The notes: a model not told the origin generated them from the sequence alone. Shown: positions 23,101 to 35,425, counted from the first letter of the stretch. The stretch: DNA of 64,000 nucleotides from Hemileia vastatrix (GCA_030280995.1 JASXTE010000014.1:19847650-19911649), one strand, 5' to 3'. Made by a program: numbers and translations.

Positions 23101-25628
23101 TTTGGCCCTAAAAATGCACCTTCAGTTTTCCAAAAATCATGGATAATACTTTCCATCAAGAAATAATTGAGGGATGGCTTATGGTTTATATTGATAATAT
23201 CATAGTTTTTTCTAAAACTTTTGATTAACATATGGTTCATTTGAATAGAGTTTTCCAAAAAATGGATGAAATCAATATGACTTTGTCCTTGAAAAAGTGT
23301 AAATTTGGTTTTCAATCTTTGAAAGTCCTTGGCCATGTTGTGTCAGGCCTACAAATTTGTGTAGACCAGAACAAAGTTGCTGCAATTCAAAATGTGAAAG
23401 CACCAACTGCTGTAAGAGAAATCCAAAGTTTTTTGGGTATGTGTGGCTATTATAGACAATATGTTTAAAATTATCAAGTCATAGCCTTGCCTCTTACCAA
23501 ACTAACTAGGAAAGATGTTGCATTCATCTGGAATATTGACTGTCAAAAAGCTTTTGATACATTAAAATGTTGCTTAATGACAGCCCCTATCTTAGCTCTT
23601 CCAGATTTTAACAAACCATTTGTCCTGTATACAGATTCTAGCTTTGTTGGTCTGGGTGCTGCCCTTCACCAGAAACAAATTATAAATGATAAATCCTCAG
23701 AGGTTGTAATTTGTTATATTTCAAGAACCTTGAGAAATAGTGAATTGAAATATGGTGCCACTCAATTAGAGTGCTTAGCAGTTGTTTGGGCTCTTTAGAA
23801 GCTTAATTACTATCTAGATGACCAAAATTTTGAATTGGTAACTGACTGTAGTGCTGTGAAGTCCCTCTTAAACCTGAAAACACCTAACAGACATATGTTC
23901 AGGTGGCAACTTGCTGTTCAAGAATACAGAGGACGGATGACAATTATCCATAGGGCTGGAAATGTTCACTCCAATGTTGATATGCTGTCCAGATTGCCTC
24001 TGCAAAATAATGACTCAAATCCTGCTTATGTACCTGAAGATGATACTGTTCATATCCATGGTATATTTATAGTTGATATGGAAGAGGAGTTATTACAATT
24101 AATTCTGGATTCATATGATAAGGATTCTGATTTAAATAAATTAGTTACTATCTTAAATGATCCCAAAAATGCTTCAATTCAGGCATTGATTAAAACTCTT
24201 CCTGCTAAATATCAGAATGCTTTAATTAAGGTAAAGTTTTCTATTGAAGATGGATATATTTATTATAGAAGAAAGCTTACTAATGTAATTGTAATTTCTC
24301 CTTCTATGAAAAAAATTATTCTCAAACTTTGTCATGATGAAATATTAGCTGGTCATTTTGATCTTTAGAAGACACTGATTAGACTCAAAAACACTGCTTG
24401 GTGGGCTAATATGTCTGAAGATGCAAAATTATATGTTGAATCTTGTGATTCATGCCAGAAATCCAAAAGAATGACTGGTAAGAGAGCAGGGTTATTACAG
24501 CAAATTGAAGCACCTGATTCTCCCTGGAAAATCTTTAATATGGATTTTGTCACTGGTCTTCCTATTGCAGGTAAAGAAAATTATAATTCTTGTTGGGTAA
24601 TAGTGGATAGATTTACTAAAATGTGCAAATTTGTTCCCACCCATAAGGATGTCTCCACCAAAGACTTGGCTTTCTTATGGTGGTGTAATATGTTCAATAT
24701 AGTTGGATTCCCTAGAGCCATTATATCTGAAAGAGATCCAAAATTTACATCTGAATTCTGGATGTCTCTAATGGATATATGTGGTTGTGAATTAAAATTA
24801 TCTACTGCTCACCATCCCCAAACTGATGGTCTAGCTGAAAGAATGATTCAAACTCTAGAGGATATGATTAGAAGGTATTGTGCCTTTGGATTGGAATATA
24901 AAGAAAATGACAGATTTACTCATGACTAGGTCACCTTATTGCCTGGTCTTGAATTTGCTTATAATAGCACTGTTCACTCTGTTACTCAAAAGAAACCTTT
25001 TGAGCTTTGGATGGGTTATGTCCCTCATACTCCTGCTCAAATACTCAATAGTAAATTGCCTAAATTTGAATTACACCCTGGTGTCAAATCTTTTGTTCAA
25101 ATGCAACAACTGTGCAGAAAACATGCTCAAACTTGTATTGATAAAGCATTTGAATATGAGAAGAAAAGATGGGATAAATCCCATAAGGAACACACATTTA
25201 ACGAGGGTGATGAAGTGTTGATATCTACTGTCCACTTCAATTTACAGGGAAACAACAAAGTAAAAGATCCTTTTGTGGGCCCCTTTGTTGTAAAAAGAAT
25301 GATTGGTGATAATGCAGTTGAATTTGTGTTATATTCTACATATGATGGAAAACATCCTGTTTTCCCCATTTCCCTGCTAAAACCTTATACTTCCAACAGT
25401 GATTTATTCCCCAAAAGAAGAGGTAGACCTAAGAAGAATCCTCAGGAAATAACTAAAACTGCAGAAATTGATAAAATTCTCAATGATAGAATTATCACTT
25501 CTGAAAGAGGTACTGAATATTTATTGAGATTTAAAAATAAGTCATCTGAATATGATGCATGGATACCTGGTAAAGAAATTTCAAACCTTCCTACTCTATT
25601 AAAAAAGTATAAAAAGAAAAAATCATAG
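20132..25628 (+). pseudogene. Gypsy A Gag-Pol, inactivated
   Basis: The frame can begin at the ATG at 20132, which overlaps the ORF1 stop, or be read from 19457 without splicing. In order: a coiled-coil region, the retrotransposon Gag domain (about 21140-21700), zinc knuckle CYKCNKPWQKGHVC (about 21782), protease LDSGAGGSVVS (Asp at 22121), reverse transcriptase (about 22800-23300) with YIDN instead of YIDD at 23188, RNase H (about 23580-23900), integrase with an SCDSC zinc-binding half and TAHHPQTDGLAERMIQ (about 24310-24930), and a chromodomain-like end (about 25465-25610). Nonsense codons lie at 21362, 21596, 21845, 23226, 23466, 23796, 24366 and 24927. Single-base deletions lie near 22754 and 23140. 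It is certainly nonfunctional. Confidence 0.9.
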
Positions 25629-25659
25629 GTTTTTTTTTTGTTTTTTTAGAGTGAGGGAG

Positions 25660-26886
25660 TGTCAGCCAGGCTGTCCCAGGAGCCCAGTAAATAAACATAC
25701 AATTTATTGGAATTAAATAAAGACATAATAATTGCAGAGTATGCATTTAACATTAATATTATATTACATGAAAAATTTATATTAATATTTTATTTATATA
25801 AATAAAGTAAATATTATTTTAATTTTATTATAAGATAATTTAAAAGCATTTAATTATATTCCATAACAAAGGGCGCATTGTTTATTTAATAATTATAAAT
25901 TAATTAATTAAAAACTTATAAGATAATTATATTCAGGTGTTTATCTTATATTGTAATTACTTCAATTAATTAAATTTAATTATTAAAATATACTTTTTCA
26001 TATACTATTATCCATGGTTATTGCCGCTGTTTTTTGGACCCTTAATTGTGTCAATAAAAAATTAAATAAATTATAATACTTATTTTATAAAATAGTATTA
26101 AAATTCTCAACTTAATTTAGTAATAAATTAATTACAAGTTTCATTTAAATTAATTATTTAATTACATAGTTGGAACAATTAATTAATTTCTTTATACTAA
26201 ATTAAAATTGATTACATATTTTGTTGCGTCAAAATATTTTTACTTGTTTCACTTAAAAACCCTTAAAGCATACTGTACCATCTGTTTTGAATTTTTTTTT
26301 CTCATAGTTCCTATATCTCAGGCTTGTTTAGTTACTCACTATTTTTACTTACTGATTTGGGAATTCGTTGTGGGAAAATTTGGTTCTTATTTGGGGTTTT
26401 AATTATTTGTTTCATATTTTTCTCTAAATTGTTATGTTTCACTTATTCTTATATTTTCTTGTTTCATCTTATTATGACTCTTGTATTTACAAATGTAGTG
26501 GCGCTTCAGAGGACCCATTGCCTATAAAAAGGCCTTGGATAATCCCCTGTAGCCTCATCACTTACTACTCAAACATATTTTTTAATTACACTATAAAATT
26601 CATTTTATTTACACCTATTTAAACTGCGCTTCTGCCTATTTAAGTAATAAAATAAAATATTAAAGGCTGTGATAAGAATAATTTAGTATTAATAGTTGAT
26701 AATTGAACAGAGAGAATAAAACAGTACTTACTTTATTAACCACATTGATCCCCGTCCATTTTTATTAAAAGTCTTTAAATTTTTATTATTAAAATTATAT
26801 ATTTCTTTATTTCATTTCCTTTTTATTTCCCCTTCTACCTTTTTTCCAATTACCTTTTCCACCTTCTTCTAGACAACTGGCCGACA
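25660..26886 (+). repeat. 3' LTR of gypsy A
   Basis: 1227 bp, nearly identical to 17527-18754, beginning TGTCAGCCAGG directly after the polypurine tract and ending CTGGCCGACA. Confidence 0.9.
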
Positions 26887-27858
26887 GTATTATATAAAAT
26901 TCAGATTAGAACTGTGGAACTAATAAAAATAATAATAATTGTATTATATTTAAAATATGATAAAGTATGAGTTTAATAAGTGATAATCCACCATAGAGGT
27001 TTCCAAAGCCATTTTATAGGCAAGAGAACCTTCTGGAGCAGTTCAATACTATTTACAAAAAGAGTAAGACAATGTGAAAATAATTAAAAGAATTTTAATT
27101 AAAAACATACAAAATAAGAACAACAAATTAAACCTGGGAACAAGCAACTACTCTCCTACCATAGAATTCCAAAAAGAAATAGGATTAATAAAATGAATAA
27201 CTATGTGAGTATGAAAACTGAAAACTGTGAGAAACAAAATCTAAAACAGGTTATACAAATAGCTAAAAGGTTTAATTAAAACAAAAGGAATTATTTTCAC
27301 ACTTTTAATATATATAATAAATCTTAATTCAGTATAAAGACAAAGTAAATTAATTATTTTAACTATTTCAAGTAATTTAATTATTAATTTAATTGAAACA
27401 AACTTTTTAGAATGAGAAATTAAATTTATCATATCAGATAAGTATTTTGCTTAATTTAGTAAATTTAGTGACACAATTAAGGGTTAAGGAAGCGCCCAAT
27501 ATTTATGGATAGTATTATATGATAAGTTGTATTTAGTTTTCATAAATTTTATTATTCAAGTTGTAATTATAAGTTGAATTTTACACTTATAAGGTAATTT
27601 TAAATAATCAAGTTATTGATTTAGAAATATTAAATATATAAAAAATGTGCCATGAGGTTATAGAATATAATATCCTTTCATGTAATAAAAAGTTTCTTAA
27701 TAATAAATATAAAAATAATTTTACTTATAAAATAATTATATAATTTATTCAATAAGATTTTTTATTGTAATTACATAAAATGTATATCATTATTCCCTTA
27801 AATGATTACAGTAATTTATCATATAATTTACTGGGCTCCTGAGATAGCCTGGCTGACA
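26887..27858 (-). repeat. Solo LTR X, right fragment (5' end of LTR)
   Basis: Continuation of the same minus-strand LTR after element A. It ends in GCCTGGCTGACA, the reverse of the LTR start TGTCAGCCAGGC, and is followed by the target duplication ATAAT (27859-27863). A reversed TATA region with TTTTATAGGCA lies near 27013. The two fragments together are about 1.2 kb, the length of the other LTRs, and no internal region is present. Confidence 0.85.
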
Positions 27859-27863
27859 ATAAT

Positions 27864-28600
27864 TGACCCATCATTACCCTGAAGGCGTAACAAAGCTGGT
27901 TAGTAAGAAAAACTAAAAAGTAATGAATGTGGAAAATACTTACCTAGAAAAAAAAGGAGTTGCTGAGAGATTGAGAGAAAGTAAAAAAATATATATATTA
28001 ACAAGTAATATGAAAATTACTTACCTGGAAAAAAAAGGAGAAGCCAAAAAGAATTAGCAAACAGTTGAAGGAAACTAAAAAAGAAGGTATAAAATGCTTA
28101 CCTATAAAAAAAAAAGGAGATGCCAAGAGATTGAGAGAAAGTAGAAAAAAAAAATAACTGTAATATGAAAATTATTTACCTTGAAAGAATAGGAGAAGCC
28201 AAAAGAAGCTAACAAACAGTTGAATCAAACTAAAAGGTAATGTGGAAAATACTTACCTTGAAAATAATGGAGAAGCCGAAAAAATTTAACAATCAGTAAA
28301 TTAAAAAAAAAAAAGGAAGCTATAATTAATTTCGGCTTCTCCATTATTTTCAAGGTATGTATTTTCCACATTACCTTTTAGTTTGATTCAACTGTTTGTT
28401 AGCTTCTTTTGGCTTCTCCTATTCTTTCAAGGTAAGTAATTTTCATATTACAGTTATTTTTTTTTCTACTTTCTCTCAATCTCTCGGCATCTCCTTTTTT
28501 TTCTAGGTAAGTATTTTCCACATTCATTAATTTTTAATTTTTCTTACTAACCAACTTTGTTAAGCCTTCAGTGTAATGATGGTCCAATTATCTCCTATTA
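27864..28600. repeat. Centre of Harbinger palindrome with splice-donor array
   Basis: Inverted repeat centred near 28315. The left arm runs 27864-28310 and the right arm 28320-28600. Each arm is built from units of about 77 bp that end in a consensus 5' splice site. On the minus strand donors start at 27943, 28024, 28101, 28179 and 28256. On the plus strand they start at 28355, 28432 and 28507. Typical cores are AGGTAAGTATTTT and AAGGTAAGTAATTTT. All point away from the centre. No coding sequence is visible. Confidence 0.8.
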
Positions 28601-29190
28601 ATTTGCCCATCATTACATTGGGGATGAGTTATATTTTCCACAGGAGTTGTAGCTAAATGGGTGAGTGCCCTGGAGTTGGTGCAAGTAGGACTCCTCTCTA
28701 ATATATAAGAAGGGCCTTTTGTGCCTTCTTCCTTTACTCACACTTCTGCAATGTAACCAATTATACACTATATATTTGTGCCTTTACTTCACTCACACTT
28801 CTACAATGTAACCAATTATACACTATATCTTTGCACCTTTTTTTCTCTCGCACTTCTGCAATGTAAAATGAACTATATTCTTTGCAATTTTATATATTAT
28901 TTCTCTTTTATTAAATTAAATTTTTATGTGTTTTTATAAATAAGGCTTCATAATTATAAGATTTCTAATGATAAGTTTAAAGAGGTGGCCATTTAAATAA
29001 ACAGGTATGCGCAATTTTTTCTCAATCAATTTTATTTATTTTTTTCAATAAATTTTAAAAAATTCCACATTTAAGCTAATCAATTTTTTTGTATCAATGT
29101 GAAGTATAGGAATTTTCAATTTCTCTATAATATAAGGATTATTTTATTATGCTTTATTCATTATACTAATTTTCTTTTTTAATATAGGCT
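28600..29190 (-). repeat. Right arm, outer part, of the 1-kb Harbinger palindrome
   Basis: Reverse complement of 16690-17284, including the three CACACTTCTGCAATGTAA-type boxes. It lies between the palindrome centre and the 3' end of the minus-strand transposase. Confidence 0.85.
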
Positions 29191-29244
29191 AATAGCTACT
29201 TACAACAAAATTTACTCTACACCTCCATCCATTCCTCTAGAATT

Positions 29245-30533
29245 TCAGTTGTGAATCTTCAAATTTTCATGTAATTGGAAATGTATTGAGGAGTTATGCA
29301 AATCTTGACTTCTCTGCATATACTCAGTAATGCTGTTGAACAATGTGGGATCATGATGTGTTTTCACAATTTGACTTAATATGTTCTCAGAATCTGATAG
29401 GTAAGGATCAGTACTTGATTTCGACTGAATGATCATGTTGTGTAATATTACACAACACTTCATTACCTCTTTCACAGTTTTTATTGTCCATAGTCAACAT
29501 GGTTGTTGAATGATACCCCACCAGATCTGTAATACTCCAAATGCACAATCAATGTCTTTTTGTGAAGCTTCTTGTAGTTTGGTGTAGCATTGACTTGCTT
29601 CATCTTGTGGGTGTGGTATAGTTTTGACAAGTGTTGACCAAGATGGATAAATGGCGTCTGCAAGTTAATAAGCATTTTTGTATCTGTGATTGTTTATTTT
29701 GTATCACACTTCATCTTGAGTACCAGTCAATAGTTTGTCAAAGATGTTGCTGCAATGGAGAACATTGATGTCATTTAATGCACCTGGAGTTCAAAAAAAA
29801 AAAAATGCCAAAAGTGTAGGCTCTTGCTGACCACAGCTTCCAATACGATTGTTGGTGTACCCTCTTTCCCTTGAAATTGGCCAGCCCAAGCTGCCGGACA
29901 ATTTTTCCACTCCCAGTGCAATCCATCAATTGATCCAAGACAGCCAGGAAATAAACGCTCTTCATACTCCTTCAAAATAACTTTTTTTTTCTGCTGAATT
30001 AGGTTCTTATAAGTATTCCTCTTCATATATACTGATTATATCTTTTATGAAATGCTTGAGTGCTCTGAGGGCAGTTGTTTCACCAATATGTACATACTCA
30101 TCAGTGCTATCAGTGGAGATCCCAAAAGCAAGTTGTTGTAAAGCAGATGTCATTTTTTGCTGTGGTGATAAGCCTAATTGACCATGACAGTCCTAAAAAA
30201 TATTATATTAATAAATTTGTGATTAGTGTTACTGATAAAAACCTATCTTACCTTTTTCCATAACCAAAAAGAGTTATGTCTTTGTAAGTCTTCACAAATC
30301 TTGTTAAACAAATCCCTGGTCATACGGAAATGTCGCTCAAACATGATGTTGTTGTATGTACAGATGGGGTAAAAGTAGTCATTCATTAGTCTTTGATGGC
30401 CTTCTAGTCAATTTCAATTGAGTATTTCTTTTTTTTGTCTTGATCTATTTTTGTTTTTATTGTCAAAGAGATATGAAATGATATAGTCTTCTTCTTCCAT
30501 TTCAATTAATTCATCAACTATGTTAAAAGCCAT
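29245..30533 (-). pseudogene. Plant-type Harbinger transposase, decayed
   Basis: Reads as a DDE transposase of the plant transposon-protein type (Pfam Plant_tran/HARBI1-like). Start ATG at 30533 (MAFNIVDELIEMEEEDYI). An intron at 30193-30251 (GTAAGA...TTTTAG, 59 nt) joins FWLWKK to DCHGQLGLSPQQKMTSAL in phase. Then STDSTDEYVHIGETTALRAL, FPGCLGSIDGLHWEWKNCPA (catalytic Asp and the WEWK box), PTIVLEAV, LNDINVLHCS, DAIYPSWSTLVKTI, KDIDCAFGVLQI (Glu region) and MKCCVILHNMIIQ, ending at 29245. Frameshifts near 30020 and in the poly-T at 29800, plus stops in several places, inactivate it. It converges on the ORF2-type gene at 15736-16660 across the palindrome. Confidence 0.8.
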
Positions 30534-31394
30534 GAGAAGGAAAAAAATAATTGAGTTTTAATGAATAGGAGCCAAAATATGATGGTTGAATATTAACTAA
30601 ATGGAGTGAATAGTAAAAGATACTTTGAATATGGCAATTCATTATGAAATGACCCAAGTAACATGCAATTATATACTTATTTTTTACCGACACGATGGTG
30701 GGGAGGTTGTGAAAAATTGGGTTTTCTATTTTTATTTTTCTTCCAAACTACATCATTTCTCACCAAATCAGCCATTGTAAAAATCATGAGAACTGGGGTA
30801 ATAAATAAATGACGAGCTTAACTAACAATAAAACACAAATACTCCCCTCCCCTCCCCCAAAATATATATATATATACTGCTATTACGACCAAAGGAACAT
30901 ACAACTGTCAATGTAAGAAAAGGAAAAAACTTTTTCAATTTTTAAAAAAAATAAAAAATAGTGGAACAGTCAACATTAACTGATACAGACTTAGCGTTCT
31001 TGATTTGGATATGCTAGACTAACTTTCAAAACTATTTCTCCATAAAACACGAATTTGTAAATTACATCAAAGCTGCAACAAGATCAAAGTTTATAAAATA
31101 TGAAGCGCTAATTCATAGTTTTTGACAAATTATTTTTAATTTGGAAAATTCTTTTTTTAAAAAAAAAAATAAAATAATAACAAGATTAAGAAATGTCATT
31201 CTTCTTTTAATTACTCGAGCAAATGTTTCCAGAGTTAGATGATAATCTGAACTTGGTTATGCAGACAAGTCAAGAATCCAGAGACTTGTTTCAATGATTT
31301 CCAAAAGCATGATAACTTGAGTTAGTGACATTTACCCTGGCGGCAAGGAACCCTGAATAACGATGAAATCAATGCCAAGGAATTGAAAATACAT
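30534..31394. other. Intergenic, Harbinger end to ILV6 3' side
   Basis: AT-rich DNA with no gene. It must contain one end of the minus-strand Harbinger element and the 3' untranslated region of ILV6. A TA microsatellite lies near 30863-30878. I could not place the terminal inverted repeat. Confidence 0.4.
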
Positions 31395-32871
31395 TCAGCC
31401 ATTAGGAGATATACTAACTGCATCAACAACCTCAGATTCGACTTCGACTTCATCATCATCCATTCCCTGCCATTGGCTTTCGATAGGAGCCCTTGGCAAA
31501 ACCATAACGCCAGATCTAGATGCCTCCAAGATACCAAAAGGGCGAACAAGCTTCAAGAACGCATCTACGCGACTTGTTTTACCAGTGAGTTCAACGATCA
31601 CGGATCCACTTGACACATCAACCAACTTCCCCCCAAATTGCTCCGCTAAGGCGCTGACAGCTTGCAGATGGAAATGTTTGTAACGTAAAGCTTCCGCTGG
31701 CGCAAGTTTAGGTACTGATGAATCCGAGTCGACTTCACTAGAGTCAGCAGTTTGTGAGGCGAGCTGATCTGAATGGAAGGAAGCTGATGCAGTTGGAGAT
31801 CCAACCTTGGAACGTAGCTGATTTTCAAAGTACTCCGGACCCAATATAGAAACTTTGACAAGTAATAGCTCGCGTTGGATGATTTTGTTCCGAGTATAAT
31901 CCAAAACAGCCCATACTGGGACCTACAACATAATGATCAATGAAGCAACTCAATTAAAAAACTGCCCTCGTCATGATGTTTCTTAATATGAATCGAAAAA
32001 AATAGGTGCTCAGATAATGTAGATAAGGTAGCTTTAGTTAGATCTTCATGATACACTTTGTGTATACATCGGACTCGTCATCTATTTTAAAGTTTTATCA
32101 TCATGGATATGACCAGAAATAGCATGCAAGACGCATGGTTCACCCTGCTTCTAGGATATAGATTTGGCTGATGGAATGCAGAAGTTAAAAGGATGGAAAG
32201 ATTTCTTACCAAATCCTCCAACTGACGTCGAGCTTGTTCAACAACAGCATCCTGGCCTCGAATAACAATGGACATACTGGGATTTAAAAGTGCAGCAGGG
32301 TAAATATTGGATGTAGATTTAGCTAGCTGCTGCTAGCAGGCCCACTGACCGGGATAGCTCCTTGACTTCGGTTGCACATACCACCAAAGAGTCAATATTA
32401 AAGCCGCGCCCTGCCAATGTACCCGAAACTCGTGATAAAACTCCTGGCTCATTTTGAACAAGGCAATTAAGAACATGTCTCGAGTATGGCTGAGTGGAGG
32501 GTGGCGGTGTATTATATCTGTCACGGGCGGAAAAAAAAAAAAAAAAAAAAAGACAATGGAATGGAATGAACTACCACTCAAGAGAAAAAGATCAATAACA
32601 GATGGTAGTCTACCTACAAGATGTTAGTGACCGCTTCTTGGGCAGTCCAACTACGAGGCTCATGTGCTGGGAGATAAGGTCTAGGCCTTGGGTGAGAGAG
32701 TTTGTAATCTAAAGCGGAGGTTGAAGAATTGGGAGGAGAAGAAGAAGAAGAAGACTTTTCTTCATGAGGCTGAGTTGGTGGACTTTTTGTAGACCTCCAT
32801 GTTGAATGGGAGAAATGGAAAACTTGCCCTCTTGCCCACAAACGAAGAGGGAGAGTCCGAGTGGCTGCCAT
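31395..32871 (-). CDS. ILV6: Acetolactate synthase small (regulatory) subunit
   Basis: Regulatory subunit of mitochondrial acetolactate synthase, the first shared step of valine, isoleucine and leucine synthesis; it activates the catalytic subunit and confers feedback inhibition. Four exons in coding order: 32871-32618, 32517-32350, 32276-32210 and 31922-31395. Introns of 100, 73 and 287 nt have GT..AG ends and join in frame, giving 338 residues. The N-terminus MAATRTLPLRLWARG is Arg-rich and lacks acids, as expected of a mitochondrial presequence. The ACT domain runs from about residue 99 (HVLNCLVQNEPGVLSRVSG) through GRGFNIDSLVV and SRMSIVIRGQ to about 172. The C-terminal regulatory domain has LVDVSSGSVIVELTGK and RPFGILEASRSGVMVLPRAP, followed by an acidic tail. 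An upstream in-frame ATG at 32952 would add 27 residues. No lesions; this is a live host gene. Confidence 0.93.
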
Positions 32872-33535
32872 AGAAGGAAAAAGAGAAACGCAGAGGGGGA
32901 TTATGAGTGCATTATGGAGGGCGGTCGACTTGTGGGTCAAACCTTCTTTCATTTGTCCAAATCGGCAACCTCAATCCAGCCCAATTAGAGCCTGACTGAA
33001 TGGCCGTCTTGCTTAGGTTTGGTTCAACAAATGATAGTTTATTGAACTATGTACACACATATTTTTTAAAAGAATAGTTATTTATTTTTTATTATTATAT
33101 CGTACAACCTCATCCAGCTAGGGAAACGGATTAAAGATCGCGCTCTTTACATGTTGTGAGGAAGCAAATAGAAAACATGATCACTGTGGTAGAGGTAAAT
33201 TGTTTGAGAATCTATTTGTTTCAACTAAAAAAAAGATGCCACGAAAGTAATAATGGGAGAAGGGAAAAGGAGGGCAGAAGTAGCAAAGGGAACTTTGTGT
33301 TCTTTAGTTACTCTTATTAAAGCCGCCCGAATTATAACCAGCGCCGAGTAGAACGAGAGCTGCTCACACATTGTTTATAAAGAAGTGTATTGATCCCTGA
33401 GTTCCCTGGGAGCGTTTGAGTTGGGTGGAAGGGAAGGGATGATTAATTGACTGAATGAAGTGAAATGAGAACATGAGAAAACTCTTGCATCAATACTGAG
33501 TGACCAATAGAAATCCATCAGATTGAAATTTGTTT
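32872..33535. other. Upstream region of ILV6, no gene seen
   Basis: Contains the ILV6 promoter. I see no second gene and no motif I can name with confidence. Confidence 0.4.
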
Positions 33536-33773
33536 TACAGCCATATTTGTGCAAAAAAAAAAAAAAAAAATGTGGACGGAGTTACCCAGTACTTTTAGCG
33601 CATAACTCTGACATATCCTGTCAGATTATTGACAAAAAAAACTCAAAAACATGTACAAAAACACTGAGAAGTTGTCACTAGTGCCAGTTCCTGTCGAATG
33701 TTTGCACTAAAAGTGCTGGGCAACTCTGGCCACAATTTTTGTTTTTGCACAAACCGTTTCTAACATGGTTGTA
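33536..33773. mobile_element. MITE, 238 bp, TA-flanked, Tc1/mariner-like
   Basis: The ends are complementary: TACAGCCAT (33536-33544) against ATGGTTGTA (33765-33773), then TTTGTGCAAAAA and a block with AGTTACCCAGTACTTTTAG matched by its near-complement at about 33704-33731. The outermost TA dinucleotides fit the TA target duplication and CAG start of Tc1/mariner elements. A poly-A run of 18 lies in the left arm. No coding capacity. Lies upstream of ILV6. Confidence 0.65.
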
Positions 33774-35362
33774 CCACCACCGCATGTCAAATTGTGAAAC
33801 CTCTCTCGAGAGAAAAAATATGAGGAGATCATTTTTTCAAAGTGTTAATGTGTTAGATGGGGGGCTAGGATTTAAATCATAAAGATGAGCCTTCAATAAA
33901 ATAAAATTGAATTTTAATTATGCTAAGGATTTTTGTCGAATTTTTTATTTTTTAGTTTATTTTTTGGAAAGACAAATTCCAAATTTCGTATTAAAGGATT
34001 AAATGAGGGACAGCTATTTAGATTATTTTTGATGTATGTTTAATTCCACTCAACTCACTTATCCCCTTATCTCACTTTAAAGAAAATGAATTGAATTGAA
34101 AAAAATAAATAAATAAAGTTGAAAGTTTTATTTTCTTAAAATGATCTTATATAATTATTGTTTTAATTTTTAGAGTTAGAAAGAATTATGAAGAAGTTAT
34201 TCATAGAAAAAAAAGAGCAGTTAATAATAATAATATGCAAGATTCAGGATTTAGAAGCATCATAGTCCTTTAAAATCCAACCAAAAGAACTAAATTTTTA
34301 ATTTTTTTTTACTTAATTTTAAATCATCATCTGAATCATGGTCTGTTATCAAACAATGGATCAATGTAGAGAATAAAATTAATTTATCATTAGAAAAGAC
34401 TTTGATAATGTCAATCAATAAATTGTATTCATTTGAAATTTTATTACACATTCTTTATTTTTATTTGCTTATTTTTTATGATAAAATATTTTAGTGATTG
34501 AATAGAAGTTTTGAGAGGTAAAGCTTAATAATTCTGATTTTGGCAACTCACTTGAAATTGACATTTAAGAGGTGATGAGTACCAAATCATATCATATTTT
34601 ACCATTATATTATTTTTCTACACATTTGGCTATTATTGAAATCAATGAATAAAAACAACTTCATTTATTTGAAATTCATATATCTTCAGATAGAATCCTG
34701 ATTTTATCACTTTTTTTATTTTTTATTTATTTTTTCCTTTCTTTCTTAATTTGAATTAACTGCTGCAACATTTTACCATTATGAATTTTATTTTTACTAT
34801 TGCTTTTAGGTTTCTTAGAAAACTTCAGTACAACTTATTTTTCTGATTAAACACATTATAAAAAGCCTTAGCAGGGAGAAAGATGGTTGAATGTAAATTG
34901 TAAAAAGAATAAGGACCATCGGTATATGTCATATTAAGATCTGGAGAGCTGATGGGAATCACCAAGGCTCTGTTGTAAAATAAACTTTATGATGAGAGTA
35001 TGACAATTGGAAAAGGAAAAGAAATATATATAGAAGAAAAATGGAGAGATTGCTCGTCGGAGATGGAGATGGGTATGGTTACGGTTAAAGAGATGAAAGA
35101 GAAAAGGAAAATGATTAGAGTAGAGTGGGAAAGAAAGAGAGAAGAGAATAATTTAAGAAAGGGAAAGGACTGAGACTCGCCAGTCGCGACGACGGTGGGC
35201 AGACAAGAGCGCAGAGAGTGGAGACGCGTGGCAGCGAAGGCGCGTTGTTTGAAGTGGAGGATTCTTTCAGGCAGTCCACAAGAAAAGAGAGTTGGATTCT
35301 GAGATACAACGTCCACTTTCAAGTAAGAAGAAGTAAGAAGTGAGAAGTGAGCAGTCATCTGT
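33774..35362. other. Intergenic AT-rich stretch, no gene seen
   Basis: No supported gene. A minus-strand open frame at 34987-35358 has no recognisable domain and overlaps the probable promoter and leader of the WHI5-like gene. GC content rises from about 35160 onward, as expected near a host gene. Confidence 0.4.
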
Positions 35363-35425
35363 AAGCAGTAAGCAGTAAGCAGTAAACAGTAAACAGTAAA
35401 CAGTAAACAGTAAGCAGTAAGCAGT
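35363..35425. repeat. 7-bp tandem repeat, nine units
   Basis: Nine units of AAGCAGT or AAACAGT in exact 7-bp phase, about 235 bp upstream of the WHI5-like start codon; probably in its promoter or leader. Confidence 0.85.

Larger units (their letters stand above)
17527..26886 (+). mobile_element. Gypsy element A, Ty3/gypsy chromovirus, full length
   Basis: A complete but dead LTR retrotransposon of 9.4 kb: LTR, leader, ORF1/ORF2, polypurine tract AGAGTGAGGGAG (25648-25659), LTR. Domains occur in the order Gag, zinc knuckle, protease, reverse transcriptase, RNase H, integrase, chromodomain-like C-terminus, which places it among the chromoviruses. The two LTRs differ at roughly 2 percent of positions by eye. 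It sits inside solo LTR X; the 5-bp flanks TTATT and GTATT agree at four of five positions. Confidence 0.9.

Noticed and set aside
34987..35358. Minus-strand open frame of 123 codons
   Set aside because: No domain, overlaps the probable promoter of the plus-strand gene, and contains part of the 7-bp repeat region.
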